From UBA4781 sp963674975 (GTDB taxonomy: Bacteria; Chloroflexota; Anaerolineae; Anaerolineales; Anaerolineaceae): a DNA stretch of 64,000 bases. Under the pieces are notes generated by a model. The model searched no databases. It was not told the origin of the DNA and saw only the letters and a list, made by a program, of their open reading frames with translations. Position 1 is the stretch's first letter. Every line of letters begins with the position of its first letter. The position numbers and the translations under genes are program-made. Where the stretch lies: positions 1,364,001 through 1,428,000 of the forward strand of contig OY771913.1 of the NCBI GenBank assembly GCA_963674975.1, in the 5' to 3' direction. Below are positions 16,645 to 24,972 of the stretch, piece by piece.

Positions 16645-17826
16645 TTACTGGCGATAATCACGCAGCTGCTGTGATTTCTGCGGCTGGCGCAGTCTGCGCA
16701 GAGCCTTGGTCTCTAACTGGCGGATGCGTTCGCGGGTCAGTCCAAATTTCTTCCCTACTTCTTCGAGCGTGTAGAATTTTCCATCTTCCAAACCAAAGCG
16801 CAGCTTCAAGATACGCGCCTCACGACAGGGGAGCGTATCAAGCACATCGTTCATCTTTTCTTTGAGCAGTTTGGAATAAACCGATTGAATGGGCGAGGGG
16901 GTTTCTTTATCCTCCACGAAATGACCTAACTCCGATTCATCTTCGTCATCATTAATGGGGCTTTCCAGCGAAAGAGGCAGCCAGGAAACACGCAGCATCC
17001 AGGCAACTTTTCCCTTCTCAATACTCATTGCCTTTGATAATTCATCGATGTTCGGTGTTCTGCCTAAATTCTGCTCCAGTTCATGAATCTGCTTATACAT
17101 CTGGCGAATGCGGTCAACCATATGAACCGGTACGCGGATTGTGCGACCCTGATCAGCAATCGCGCGCGTGATGGTCTGGCGAATCCACCAGGTGGCATAA
17201 GTAGAAAAGCGGAAACCCTTGGTGTAATCAAACTTCTCAACCGCTTTCATCAAGCCCAGATTGCCCTCCTGAATAAGGTCCAGAAAAGGAACACCGCGGT
17301 TGTTATACCGCTTGGCTATACTCACCACCAACCGGGTATTGGCTTTGATGAGATGAGCGCGGGCTTCTTTTCCACTTTCGATGGTCTTTTCCAGCTCTTC
17401 TTTCTGCTGGGGCGTTGCATTTCCATCTAATTGGCTCAACTCGATCTGCGCTGAATTTCCATTAACAATACGAATTGCCAGATCACGCTCTTCGTCACTG
17501 TTCAATAATGGCACTCGCGACATTTCTCTTAAGTACAGGGAAATCGAATCATCGCTGGAAATATGCCCGATCCCCGCATAGGGATCCATATCGGTGATCG
17601 GACCCTGATCGGCATCTTCAGCAACGGCTTCGCTTTCATCTTCTACGATCTCTACCCCCTGACTGCGCAATTGACTCACTAAATCATAAATAAATTCCTG
17701 ATCGAACTCTTCTGATTCCGGAAGCGTATTGTATATATCTTCCATGGATAATTCATCACGACTTTCCGACTGATCCAGAAGGATTTCAAGTATGTCGTCT
17801 TTTAATTTCTGTTCATCGTACGACAA
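16645..17826 (-). CDS. rpoD: Primary RNA polymerase sigma factor (RpoD/SigA)
   Basis: This 393-residue sigma-70 factor probably directs housekeeping transcription. Residues ~1-95 are an acidic region 1.1-like part; region 1.2 contains DSISLYLREMSRVPLL; region 2 has NTRLVVSIAKRYNNRGVPFL, DLIQEGNLGLMKAVEKFDY and FSTYATWWIRQTITRAI; region 4 has REARILKLRFGLEDGK and TLEEVGKKFGLTRERIRQLE. All match group 1 sigma factors. TTGACA/TATAAT promoters elsewhere in the window fit such a sigma. The gene precedes nothing on its strand and follows YceD by 49 bases. Confidence 0.95.
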   Translation of the reverse strand: MSYDEQKLKDDILEILLDQSESRDELSMEDIYNTLPESEEFDQEFIYDLVSQLRSQGVEIVEDESEAVAEDADQGPITDMDPYAGIGHISSDDSISLYLREMSRVPLLNSDEERDLAIRIVNGNSAQIELSQLDGNATPQQKEELEKTIESGKEARAHLIKANTRLVVSIAKRYNNRGVPFLDLIQEGNLGLMKAVEKFDYTKGFRFSTYATWWIRQTITRAIADQGRTIRVPVHMVDRIRQMYKQIHELEQNLGRTPNIDELSKAMSIEKGKVAWMLRVSWLPLSLESPINDDEDESELGHFVEDKETPSPIQSVYSKLLKEKMNDVLDTLPCREARILKLRFGLEDGKFYTLEEVGKKFGLTRERIRQLETKALRRLRQPQKSQQLRDYRQ

Positions 17827-17875
17827 TAATTACCTCCCACAAGAATTCTTTATCAAATACACCAACTTTCCACGA

Positions 17876-18346
17876 TCACTTCTTTTTAACATGCTCGCAA
17901 GTACTTTCATTCAAATTTTGTCCGCACTCCGCACACAAACCGCGGCAGTCCGGTTTGCATAATGGATTCATTGGATATTCAAGAAAGAGATAATCACTGA
18001 TCGAGTTTTCGAAATCAAGGAATCCATCTTCAGGGATCGATTCTTCATCTTCCGAAAGTGGTTCTACCGCATAGGTATAAAGCTCTTGAAAGTTTGTATG
18101 CAGCGATTGTTTGAAATCTTCAAGGCAGCGTACACACTGCGCATTTACCAGTGCTGTGAAATCTATAAGAGCCTGAATGCCTGCCTGTGTTCGAACCAGC
18201 GTTACTGTTCCAACTAAATTTTCAACGTTCTCTTCATTATGAAATTGATATTGCCCAAAGGAAAATGGTATTTCTCTGCTGAAGCCAATTGGTTGATTTA
18301 TGAGAAATCCAACATTAATTCGAAAGGGCTTTTGGGATTGGTTCAC
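17876..18346 (-). CDS. YceD/DUF177 family protein
   Basis: The protein has 156 residues and the DUF177 pattern: LVGTVTLVRTQAG, then CVRCLEDFKQSLHTNFQELY and a C-terminal CKPDCRGLCAECGQNLN. The four-Cys C-terminal motif may bind zinc. Family members usually sit before rpmF (ribosomal protein L32) and have been tied to 23S rRNA handling; here rpmF is absent and the next gene is the sigma factor. The product name is secure, the role less so. Confidence 0.9.
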   Translation of the reverse strand: MNQSQKPFRINVGFLINQPIGFSREIPFSFGQYQFHNEENVENLVGTVTLVRTQAGIQALIDFTALVNAQCVRCLEDFKQSLHTNFQELYTYAVEPLSEDEESIPEDGFLDFENSISDYLFLEYPMNPLCKPDCRGLCAECGQNLNESTCEHVKKK

Positions 18347-18442
18347 AATAAATCCATTAAAATATTGATGCTTGGTCGATTATAGCACGCCAGTTCTACC
18401 GAGTCAATTTTTTATGATATTATTCATAATTATTAAGGCAAA

Positions 18443-19033
18443 ATGACAATGAAACTTCTTCTAGCAACCACTAATCACGGAAAAATCACCGAATTCAGCA
18501 GCCTGCTTTCTTCTTTAGAGATTGAATTGGTGACTCCCGCAGATATTGGAATACATTTAGATGTGGAGGAAACCGGCTCAACCTACCGGGAAAATGCCGA
18601 ACTCAAAGCGCTTAAATTCAGCCGTGCAAGCCACCTGCCGGTTCTTTCAGACGATACCGGTTTAGAGGTTGAAGCACTGGGCGGAATTCCCGGCATCCAT
18701 TCTGCACGGTTTATCGATTCTCCCAATGCCACAGATCAGGATAGACGAAAGCTGCTGCTTGAAAAATTATCCATCCATCCCAGACCATGGAAAGCTCGTT
18801 TTCTATGTATCGCAACCCTGCTGCTGCCGGGTCAATCTCCTATTTCCAAACAAGGGGAATGTACGGGCGAGATCATTCCCGAAGAACGTGGAGAGCACGG
18901 GTTCGGATACGACGCCATCTTTCTGATCGATGGAACTGCCAAAACCATGGCTGAATTGATCTTACAGGAAAAGAATTCACTCAGCCACCGCGCCAAAGCC
19001 GTGCGGGCTCTTTTCCCCTATCTGCAATACTAA
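18443..19033 (+). CDS. rdgB: RdgB/HAM1 XTP/dITP diphosphatase
   Basis: This enzyme removes deaminated purine triphosphates (dITP, XTP) from the nucleotide pool. The 196 residues show LLATTNHGKITEFSSLL (N-terminal substrate loop), SDDTGLEVEALGGIPG, GEHGFGYDAIFL and LSHRAKAVRAL, all family signatures. An in-frame second ATG at 18449 gives MKLLLATTN and could be the real start. It converges on rarA with 4 bases between the stops. Confidence 0.95.
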   Translation: MTMKLLLATTNHGKITEFSSLLSSLEIELVTPADIGIHLDVEETGSTYRENAELKALKFSRASHLPVLSDDTGLEVEALGGIPGIHSARFIDSPNATDQDRRKLLLEKLSIHPRPWKARFLCIATLLLPGQSPISKQGECTGEIIPEERGEHGFGYDAIFLIDGTAKTMAELILQEKNSLSHRAKAVRALFPYLQY

Positions 19034-19037
19034 TCCA

Positions 19038-20396
19038 CTATTCTGCTGATTTTTTGAACTGCTCTTTAAGGACGACTGATTGAATCTCGCGCCACTTGGC
19101 AACCTTCTCTGCAACCTGTTTTTCTCTGCCCTGCTCGGAAGGTTTGTAAAAGGTCTTCCCCAGTAAATTGGTAGGAAGATACTGCTGTGCCACAAAATGG
19201 TCGGGGAATTCATGCGGGTACTGGTAACCCTTGCCGTGTCCAAAAGCTTTTGAATCGCGATTGGCATCCATGAGATGAATCGGCACCGGCTGCGCGCCGT
19301 TCTGTTCAATTTCTTTCAGGGCAGAAAAATATGCGCCTGCCGAATTGGATTTCGGGGCAGTCGCCAGATACAGCGTGGCTTCGACAATGGGATATACGCC
19401 TTCCGGCAGCCCCACATATTCAAAGGCATAAGCAGCCGAAGCTGCCACCTGCAGCGCTTGCGGATCAGCCAGCCCGATATCTTCGCCTGCCAAGATCAAC
19501 AAACGGCGCAGGATGAAACGCGGGCCTTCCCCGGCATACAGCATTTTCGCCAGCCAGTACAGCGCCGCATCCGGATCGGAGCCGCGTACCGATTTTATAA
19601 AAGCAGAAATGGTATCGTAATGTTCATCGGCATTCTTATCATAGCGCACCGCCCGCTTCTGGATGGATTCCTGGGCATCCTGCAGAGAAATATGGATACG
19701 CCCGTCTTCCCCTTTGGGTGTACTCTCCACTGCCAATTCCAACGCATTCAACAAATTACGCGCGTCCCCACCACAGATCTGAATGAGGTGATCCCGTGCA
19801 TCTTCATCCAGATCGATCGCAAGTTTGCCATAGCCGCGCTCCTTATCCTGCAGGGTCTGCTTTAATATCTTTTCCAGCGCCGGTTCATCCAGCGGCTTTA
19901 GCGAAAAGATGCGGGAACGCGACACCAGCGCAGGGATCACATCAAAATAGGGGTTTTGTGTGGTAGCCCCAACCAGAATGACCAGTCCATTTTCGATATT
20001 CGGGAGCAGGGCATCCTGCTGAGCACGATTCCAGCGGTGCACTTCATCAACGAAAAGAATGGTGCGCTTGTTATACAAGCGACGTCGCTCCAGTGCTTCG
20101 TCGATCACATTCCTCAATTCAGCTTTGCCTGCCATCACCGCAGAAATGGAGACAAAATAAGATTTGCTGTAATTGGCAATGATCTGCGCCAGGGTAGTTT
20201 TACCCGTTCCCGGCGGTCCCCAGAAAATGATCGAAGAAAAAAGTCGATCAGCCGTTACAGCTCGCTGCAGCATTTTGCCTTCACCCACAATATGCTCCTG
20301 CCCAAAGAATTCCTCGAAAGTGCGCGGGCGCATACGAGCAGCCAGCGGAGCCTGGTTATGTAAGTTTTCATTGAGCTGATAATCGAACAGATCCAT
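19038..20396 (-). CDS. rarA: RarA/MgsA replication-associated AAA ATPase
   Basis: RarA (MgsA) acts at stalled replication forks and is related to clamp-loader ATPases. The protein starts MDLFDYQ at 20396, chosen for the AGGAAAA upstream; an in-frame ATG at 20429 has no good site. It has RMRPRTFEEFFGQEHI, Walker A GPPGTGKTTLAQII, Walker B LFVDEVHRWN and sensor 1 VGATTQNPYF, followed by the RarA-type C-terminal tetramerisation region (HLMDANRDSKAFGHGKGY). The length of about 452 residues is normal. Confidence 0.94.
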   Translation of the reverse strand: MDLFDYQLNENLHNQAPLAARMRPRTFEEFFGQEHIVGEGKMLQRAVTADRLFSSIIFWGPPGTGKTTLAQIIANYSKSYFVSISAVMAGKAELRNVIDEALERRRLYNKRTILFVDEVHRWNRAQQDALLPNIENGLVILVGATTQNPYFDVIPALVSRSRIFSLKPLDEPALEKILKQTLQDKERGYGKLAIDLDEDARDHLIQICGGDARNLLNALELAVESTPKGEDGRIHISLQDAQESIQKRAVRYDKNADEHYDTISAFIKSVRGSDPDAALYWLAKMLYAGEGPRFILRRLLILAGEDIGLADPQALQVAASAAYAFEYVGLPEGVYPIVEATLYLATAPKSNSAGAYFSALKEIEQNGAQPVPIHLMDANRDSKAFGHGKGYQYPHEFPDHFVAQQYLPTNLLGKTFYKPSEQGREKQVAEKVAKWREIQSVVLKEQFKKSAE

Positions 20397-20500
20397 GGTT
20401 GTTTTTCCTATTCTCTTATTATAGAACATATTTCCGATAATAGAGAGCAGGAAAACATGATCGACATTTTCAGTGGATTTCTTTTTCGAAAAGAAATATT

Positions 20501-21142
20501 CTACTGCCCGTACACGTTCTGCTGGCGGTAATACAGCGCTTCTATTTCTTCCGGGCTGAATCCTTCCGGTTTCCCCATCTGCAACGCGTGCCAGGCGATA
20601 AAAGCAGAATTTTCGGTCAGGATCGCCAGATCCACCGCCCTGCGGGCAGAGGCTGCAAACGTGAAAACGCCATGCTTTTTCAGTAAAACCGCATCACAGT
20701 TTTCACCGTATTTCACAACCTGTTTCCCGATCTCGCTGTCACCGATCAGAACGAATTCCGAGCAGGGAATCTCTCCCCCGAATTCTTCTGCTGTTTCGGT
20801 GATCACAACCGGGATGTTTTTACCCAGGGCTGCGAACACTGCCGCAAAGCGGGAATGGGTATGCACAATACCATTCACATCATCTCGATGCTGGTAGATA
20901 TATAAATGGCTGGCTGTATCAGAAGAAGGCTTGCAGGTTCCCTCTACTACATTTCCATCGATATCCAGCACCACGATCTTCGATTCATCGATCTGCTCAT
21001 AGGGCACCCCGCTGGGTTTGATGAGAATAAGCCCTGTCTTTGTATCGCGCATGCTTACATTGCCGCTGGTCAAACAAACCAGCTGATTTCCGGGAAGTTC
21101 CAACAGCAGATCTACCAATTGTCTTTTTAATTCTTCAAGCAT
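20501..21142 (-). CDS. Class II aldolase family, L-ribulose-5-phosphate 4-epimerase-like (AraD/UlaF/SgbE)
   Basis: The start at 21142 is set by TAGGAGC a few bases upstream; five residues fewer than the longest reading. The product (213 residues) begins MLEELKRQ and has LTSGNVSMRD, IKPSGVPYEQI, KPSSDTASHLYIY, IVHTHSRFAA (zinc His pair) and KKHGVFTF, ending YGQ. The N-terminus and YGQ end are those of AraD/UlaF/SgbE epimerases, which convert L-ribulose-5-P to D-xylulose-5-P, rather than fuculose-P aldolase, although AraD has a longer middle. Divergent from the btpA-like gene, in a cluster with a DeoR regulator, an RPE-family enzyme and UlaG. Confidence 0.85.
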   Translation of the reverse strand: MLEELKRQLVDLLLELPGNQLVCLTSGNVSMRDTKTGLILIKPSGVPYEQIDESKIVVLDIDGNVVEGTCKPSSDTASHLYIYQHRDDVNGIVHTHSRFAAVFAALGKNIPVVITETAEEFGGEIPCSEFVLIGDSEIGKQVVKYGENCDAVLLKKHGVFTFAASARRAVDLAILTENSAFIAWHALQMGKPEGFSPEEIEALYYRQQNVYGQ

Positions 21143-21179
21143 CGTTGCTCCTAACAATTTTTCAATTTTAACCTTACTA

Positions 21180-21207
21180 TTGAGTTAAAATGCGGTTGTG
21201 TTATAAT
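21180..21207 (+). promoter_or_regulatory. Sigma-70 promoter of the btpA-like gene
   Basis: TTGAGT (21180-21185) and a perfect TATAAT (21202-21207) are separated by 16 bases. The predicted transcript has a leader of roughly 90 bases. Confidence 0.65.
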
Positions 21208-21223
21208 GTCTAATATCGAACAT
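21206..21223. promoter_or_regulatory. DeoR/GlpR-type operator candidate overlapping the -10 box
   Basis: ATGTCTAATATCGAACAT agrees at 14 of 18 positions with the GlpR-type consensus ATGTTCGATAACGAACAT as I recall it, with ATGT...ACAT ends forming the palindrome. It overlaps the last bases of TATAAT, the position expected for a repressor. A DeoR-family gene lies 1.6 kb away at 22831-23598, in the same cluster. Confidence 0.5.
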
Positions 21224-21304
21224 TATTATACATATTTTTGTCTTATTCTGTAATCTTCGTTTTATTGTTACCAAGCGAAATTATGAATAGGAACCGAGGT
21301 GAAA

Positions 21305-22123
21305 ATGAACCAATATTGGACTGAGAATATTTTCAACACGAAGAAACCAATCATTGCAATGTGCCATCTGCAGGCAATGCCCGGTGATCCAGGCTTTGAT
21401 AAAGCCGGCGGTGTGAAGAAAGTTGTTGATCTGGCAAGAGCTGACCTGCTGGCTCTCCAGGAAGGCGGCGTGGATGGAGTGATGTTCTCCAATGAATTCA
21501 GCATGCCCTACCTACTGAAAGTCAAGCCAGAAACAACCGCTGCCATGGGTCGCGTTATTGGTGAACTGATGTCAGAGATTACCGTTCCATACGGCGTCAA
21601 TGTACTGTGGGATCCATTCGCTTCGCTCGATCTGGCAGCAGCCGTAGACGCCAAATTTGTCCGCGAGATCTTTTCAGGTGTGTATGCCAGCGATTTTGGG
21701 CTGTGGAACACCAACTGCGGAGCAGTGATCCGCCACCAGTACGCTATCAATGCTGAAAACGTCAAACTGCTGTTCAATATTGTGCCAGAAGCGGCACAAT
21801 ATCTGGTTCCTCGTAATGTCAGCGAAATTGCCAAATCCACCGTTTTCAATCATCTACCTGATGCCCTGTGCGTTTCCGGATTGACTGCCGGTGTTCAAAC
21901 GGACGCTGCAACCTTGAAGCTGGTAAAAGAAGCCGTGCCCGATACCGTCGTCTTTGCAAACACGGGAGTGCGTCTTGAAAACGTGGAGGAACAATTAAGC
22001 ATTTCAGACGGCGCAGTGGTAGCAACCACTTTCAAATATGATGGGATCTTCCAAAATGCAGTAGATGTTAAACGGGTCAAGGCATTTATGGATAAAGTGA
22101 AGTCATTTAGAAAAAATTTTTAA
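21305..22123 (+). CDS. BtpA/SgcQ family TIM-barrel protein
   Basis: The protein has about 272 residues. It opens with NTKKPIIAMCHLQAMPGDPG, the diagnostic N-terminus of the BtpA/SgcQ family, and continues with GGVDGVMFSNEF, VPYGVNVLWDP and a C-terminal phosphate-binding-like VFANTGVRLENVEEQL. BtpA was named for a role in photosystem I assembly in cyanobacteria; SgcQ occurs in an uncharacterised E. coli sugar operon, which fits the neighbours here better. ATG at 21305 or an in-frame GTG at 21299 (AGGAA six bases before it) are both possible starts. Enzymatic activity is unknown. Confidence 0.88.
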   Translation: MNQYWTENIFNTKKPIIAMCHLQAMPGDPGFDKAGGVKKVVDLARADLLALQEGGVDGVMFSNEFSMPYLLKVKPETTAAMGRVIGELMSEITVPYGVNVLWDPFASLDLAAAVDAKFVREIFSGVYASDFGLWNTNCGAVIRHQYAINAENVKLLFNIVPEAAQYLVPRNVSEIAKSTVFNHLPDALCVSGLTAGVQTDAATLKLVKEAVPDTVVFANTGVRLENVEEQLSISDGAVVATTFKYDGIFQNAVDVKRVKAFMDKVKSFRKNF

Positions 22124-22140
22124 TCAGTTTTGTCTATTTT

Positions 22141-22182
22141 TAAGAAACACAACTTTTATATTATTAAAAGTTGTGTTTCTTA
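22141..22182. terminator. Bidirectional terminator between btpA-like and RPE-like genes
   Basis: A perfect 18-bp inverted repeat with a 6-base loop (arms 22141-22158 and 22165-22182) lies between two convergent genes, with A/T-rich ends on both sides. Its right edge contains the TAA of the RPE-like gene. Confidence 0.85.
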
Positions 22183-22821
22183 ATTTCCCTTCATTGTACA
22201 GATACTCTCTTCGATTTCATCATCGTCGAAAATACCTCTTCCAGATACTACAATATCCGCTCCAACTGCAACCGCATCAGCGATATTTTCAGGGGTAAAG
22301 CCACCATCCACTTCACAAACCAGATGATGCGTTGCTTCTTGCGCTTTAATTTGCCTTACCTTCTCCAGCACCTGCGGTAGATAGGTGCAGTCGCCAGCTT
22401 CCGGCTCGGTGGTAAGGATGTTCACAAAATACAAGTAAGGAAAATATATAGAAAGATCACCAATAGGTGTTTTGGGATTGAATGCCAATCCTGCACGCAT
22501 ACCCGCTTTGTCAATCATACCCAGCATCCGGCGGGGATACTCTGTTGCTTCATAATGCACCGAAAGCATTTCAATGCCTATTTTTGATAGTACCGGAATG
22601 ATCCATTCGGGATCCACCATCATAAGATGCACATCGAAAGGAAGCCGGGTAATCGTTCGTAAATCCCGGATGACCTTTATTCCAAGTCGCATTTCTTTTA
22701 CAAAACTTCCATCTTCAAGATCAAAGTGAAGAAAATCAGCTCCTGAATCTTCCAGACGTTTTACAATCTCCACTAAATCCAGAAAAGATGCAGAAGCAAT
22801 AGAAGGTGAAATTTTAATCAT
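22180..22821 (-). CDS. Ribulose-phosphate 3-epimerase family protein
   Basis: This is a 213-residue TIM barrel. It keeps the RPE active-site set: SPSIASASF (Ser), FLHFDLEDGSFV (metal His and Asp), FDVHLMM (metal His), EVDGGFTPENI (metal Asp) and VSGRGIF (phosphate loop). The usual DVMDG reads DLEDG, as in sugar-specific paralogues such as allulose-6-phosphate 3-epimerases. It starts 9 bases after deoR, so they form one unit. I infer a 3-epimerase for the same sugar phosphate that the AraD-like enzyme handles; ribulose-5-P itself is also possible. Confidence 0.87.
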   Translation of the reverse strand: MIKISPSIASASFLDLVEIVKRLEDSGADFLHFDLEDGSFVKEMRLGIKVIRDLRTITRLPFDVHLMMVDPEWIIPVLSKIGIEMLSVHYEATEYPRRMLGMIDKAGMRAGLAFNPKTPIGDLSIYFPYLYFVNILTTEPEAGDCTYLPQVLEKVRQIKAQEATHHLVCEVDGGFTPENIADAVAVGADIVVSGRGIFDDDEIEESICTMKGN

Positions 22822-22830
22822 AGGTTAGTT

Positions 22831-23598
22831 TTATTTTGCCAGTATTAATTTTGTCGAAAATTCTTCTATTTTTGTTTTCATTTCAGAAGGGCAGCCCACA
22901 TCGGTAATCAAGATATCTACATTCTGCAGTGTTCCAACCTCCGCAAAACCTTTAACAGCAAACTTTGAGGAATCCGCCAGTAAGACAACAGAAGAAGCGG
23001 CTCGTATCATAGCCTGCTTGATCGCCACTTCTTCGATGTTAACATTCCCGATAGAACCATCTGTATGGATGGCATCCGCCCCTAAAAATGTTTTATCAAC
23101 CCGTAAAACTTTGATGAAATCAATTACTTCAGCACCCTGCAGAGTGAACACCTGCGGACGGGCAATACCCCCTGTGCAAACGAGATGAATGGCAGGGTTG
23201 TTTGCCAGCAGAACAGCTATCTGCAGATCATTCGTTACTACCGTCAGGCGCTGCTTTTCAATCAACAAGTGTGCCAGTGCATACGTAGTTGATCCAGAAT
23301 CCAGGATCAAGGTATCACCATCTTCAACCAGCTTGATCGCTTCTCTGGCAATAGCTTCCTTTTGAACAGTGAATTGCTGCTTTTTCAACGCGTAAGGAAG
23401 TTCCAGAGTGGTGCTTTGCGCAGAACGTACCGCTCCGCCCCTGGTGCGAGTGCAAAATCCTTCTTCCTGCAGCTGCACCAGATCGCGCCGGATAGTAGCT
23501 GAAGATACATTTAATTCATCAGCCAGCTCTACTGCCTGAATATATCCATTTTCACGCAATTTATTGATAAGAACCGCTCGTCTTTCATCTGAAAGCAT
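22831..23598 (-). CDS. DeoR/GlpR family transcriptional regulator
   Basis: The protein has 255 residues with an N-terminal winged HTH: MLSDERRAVLINKLRENGYI, VELADELNVSSATIRRDLVQLQEEGF, followed by the RTRGGAV wing typical of the family. The C-terminal sensor is a phosphosugar-binding DeoRC domain with LILDSGSTTYALA and TVVTNDLQIA. DeoR proteins are usually repressors released by a phosphosugar. It is transcribed with the RPE-like gene from a strong promoter and probably controls this cluster; UlaR, the repressor of ascorbate genes in E. coli, belongs to the same family. Confidence 0.94.
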   Translation of the reverse strand: MLSDERRAVLINKLRENGYIQAVELADELNVSSATIRRDLVQLQEEGFCTRTRGGAVRSAQSTTLELPYALKKQQFTVQKEAIAREAIKLVEDGDTLILDSGSTTYALAHLLIEKQRLTVVTNDLQIAVLLANNPAIHLVCTGGIARPQVFTLQGAEVIDFIKVLRVDKTFLGADAIHTDGSIGNVNIEEVAIKQAMIRAASSVVLLADSSKFAVKGFAEVGTLQNVDILITDVGCPSEMKTKIEEFSTKLILAK

Positions 23599-23669
23599 AT
23601 ATGCCCTTTTCTTCAGATTTTTATTACAAACTTAAACAGCAGGATGTTCTTTTTTGCACGATCAGAAAC

Positions 23670-23697
23670 ATTATAGCATTTCCATTTTCACTGTCAA
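23670..23697 (-). promoter_or_regulatory. Strong sigma-70 promoter of deoR
   Basis: On the minus strand a perfect TTGACA (forward 23692-23697) and a perfect TATAAT (forward 23670-23675) are 16 bases apart, giving a leader of about 65 bases. Downstream is GAACAT (forward ATGTTC, 23644-23649), possibly a half operator for autoregulation. Confidence 0.75.
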
Positions 23698-23757
23698 TTT
23701 TTATAAAAATATTAATATTTTCAAACAAAACAAAAAAAGGAATAAAATAACTGCACT

Positions 23758-23991
23758 ATGTTTTCAAAACCCGTGATCATCTCATTAATTTTCGCCATTG
23801 GTATCCTCATTTTTTCAGAAGTGTTTCTGTTCTGGATCGCCAAGAAGACAAAAGCGATCACCATGGATACTCCCAACCCATGGAAAAAGAAGAAAATAAG
23901 AAGGAAGAAAAACCAGGTAATTTGTAAAGCCTGCGGTGCAGAAAACCCCCCGGAAAACAATTACTGCGGTTCCTGCAAAAAACCACTATAA
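23758..23991 (+). CDS. Small membrane-anchored zinc-ribbon protein
   Basis: The product has 77 residues. Residues ~5-28 form one hydrophobic helix, followed by a very basic stretch (NPWKKKKIRRKKN) and a C-terminal zinc ribbon CKACGAENPPENNYCGSC (CxxC-x10-CxxC). The basic segment predicts a cytoplasmic ribbon (positive-inside rule). The function is unknown. It diverges from deoR. Confidence 0.75.
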   Translation: MFSKPVIISLIFAIGILIFSEVFLFWIAKKTKAITMDTPNPWKKKKIRRKKNQVICKACGAENPPENNYCGSCKKPL

Positions 23992-24077
23992 ATCTCCCAC
24001 TCGTTTCATGCATCTTAAAAGCATTTTCTTCGTATTTAGTAATAGAAATAAACCTTTTTTACCGAAACGGAGCTCAA

Positions 24078-24788
24078 ATGAATAAAAGAATCTTTCCTTT
24101 TATCCTTATCAGCATCATGATCCTTCTATCGGTCACCGCCTGCTCTGTAGGCGTTATCCGTACCGAAACCCGTGAGATCAGCGATGTAAATGCTGTTTCC
24201 ATCAACACCATTGGGGAATTCATCATCCAACAGGGAGATGAAGAATCGTTGACAATTGAAGGACCCAACAATATCCTGCGCAACATCACCACAGAGGTGG
24301 TAGGCGGAACCCTGTATATCGATTCCACTCACGGCGTGTTGAGCGATTCTTTTGCGAATGTTGTATACACCCTCACCGTGAAAAATCTGAATGAACTCTC
24401 GCTCTCAGGAGCGGGCAGCATCTCGGTTGCTTCTCTTGACAGCGACCAGCTGAGCGTTACCCTCATCGGCGCAGGCAGTATCGTCATCCGCTCCCTCAAC
24501 ACCCAGAATCTATCGGTTTTATTAAACTCCGCCGGTTCCATCGATATTTCTGGAAACGCAGCGAATCAAAATGTGGTGCTTAGCGGCGTGGGGAGTTATG
24601 ATGGCGCTGATCTACAATCTCAAACTGCCAAAATTGTCATGAGCGGGGCAGGCAGCGCAGAAGTATGGGTTAGTGATGCACTGGATATTGAAGTATCAGG
24701 AGTGGGGTCTGTTTCTTACTATGGTTCACCCAGCGTAACGCAGAACATCAGTGGACTTGGATCTGTGAACAGTAAGGGCGAGAAATAA
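24078..24788 (+). CDS. DUF2807 (GIN domain) lipoprotein
   Basis: The protein has 236 residues. The signal peptide ends LSVTACSVG, a lipobox with Cys at about 22. The rest is a repetitive beta-helix-like domain with the DUF2807 rhythm: VNAVSINTIGEFIIQQGDE at the start, then successive LSGAGSISV, LIGAGSIVI, LNSAGSIDI, LSGVGSYDG and MSGAGSAEV turns. It is surface-exposed; GIN-domain proteins are common in many phyla and have no settled function. A strong terminator follows, so it is monocistronic. Confidence 0.9.
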   Translation: MNKRIFPFILISIMILLSVTACSVGVIRTETREISDVNAVSINTIGEFIIQQGDEESLTIEGPNNILRNITTEVVGGTLYIDSTHGVLSDSFANVVYTLTVKNLNELSLSGAGSISVASLDSDQLSVTLIGAGSIVIRSLNTQNLSVLLNSAGSIDISGNAANQNVVLSGVGSYDGADLQSQTAKIVMSGAGSAEVWVSDALDIEVSGVGSVSYYGSPSVTQNISGLGSVNSKGEK

Positions 24789-24814
24789 ACTCTCCCACAG
24801 GAATTTTTATAATC

Positions 24815-24846
24815 AAAAAGCCGTGATTCAATCTTCACGGCTTTTT
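24815..24846 (+). terminator. Rho-independent terminator after the DUF2807 gene
   Basis: The hairpin has a 12-bp stem (AAAAAGCCGTGA / TCACGGCTTTTT) with an 8-base loop and a T-tract. Its stem closely resembles that of the terminator after ulaG. Confidence 0.9.
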
Positions 24847-24911
24847 ATTAACCCCAATCCTTTTTTTGAACAAAGTATCAATTTACCTCTTGAATCTAGA
24901 AAAGAGATAGC

Positions 24912-24939
24912 TTTACGATTAAACTTGTTTTAGTATGAT
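24912..24939 (+). promoter_or_regulatory. Probable promoter of ulaG
   Basis: TTTACG (24912-24917) and TATGAT (24934-24939) are 16 bases apart, 33 bases before the ATG. TGATCGT overlaps the -10; the same heptamer occurs just after the -10 of deoR, a weak hint of shared control. AAGGAG is the ribosome binding site. Confidence 0.45.
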
Positions 24940-24972
24940 CGTTCTGTTTAATATTTGTAAGGAGAATTTAGA

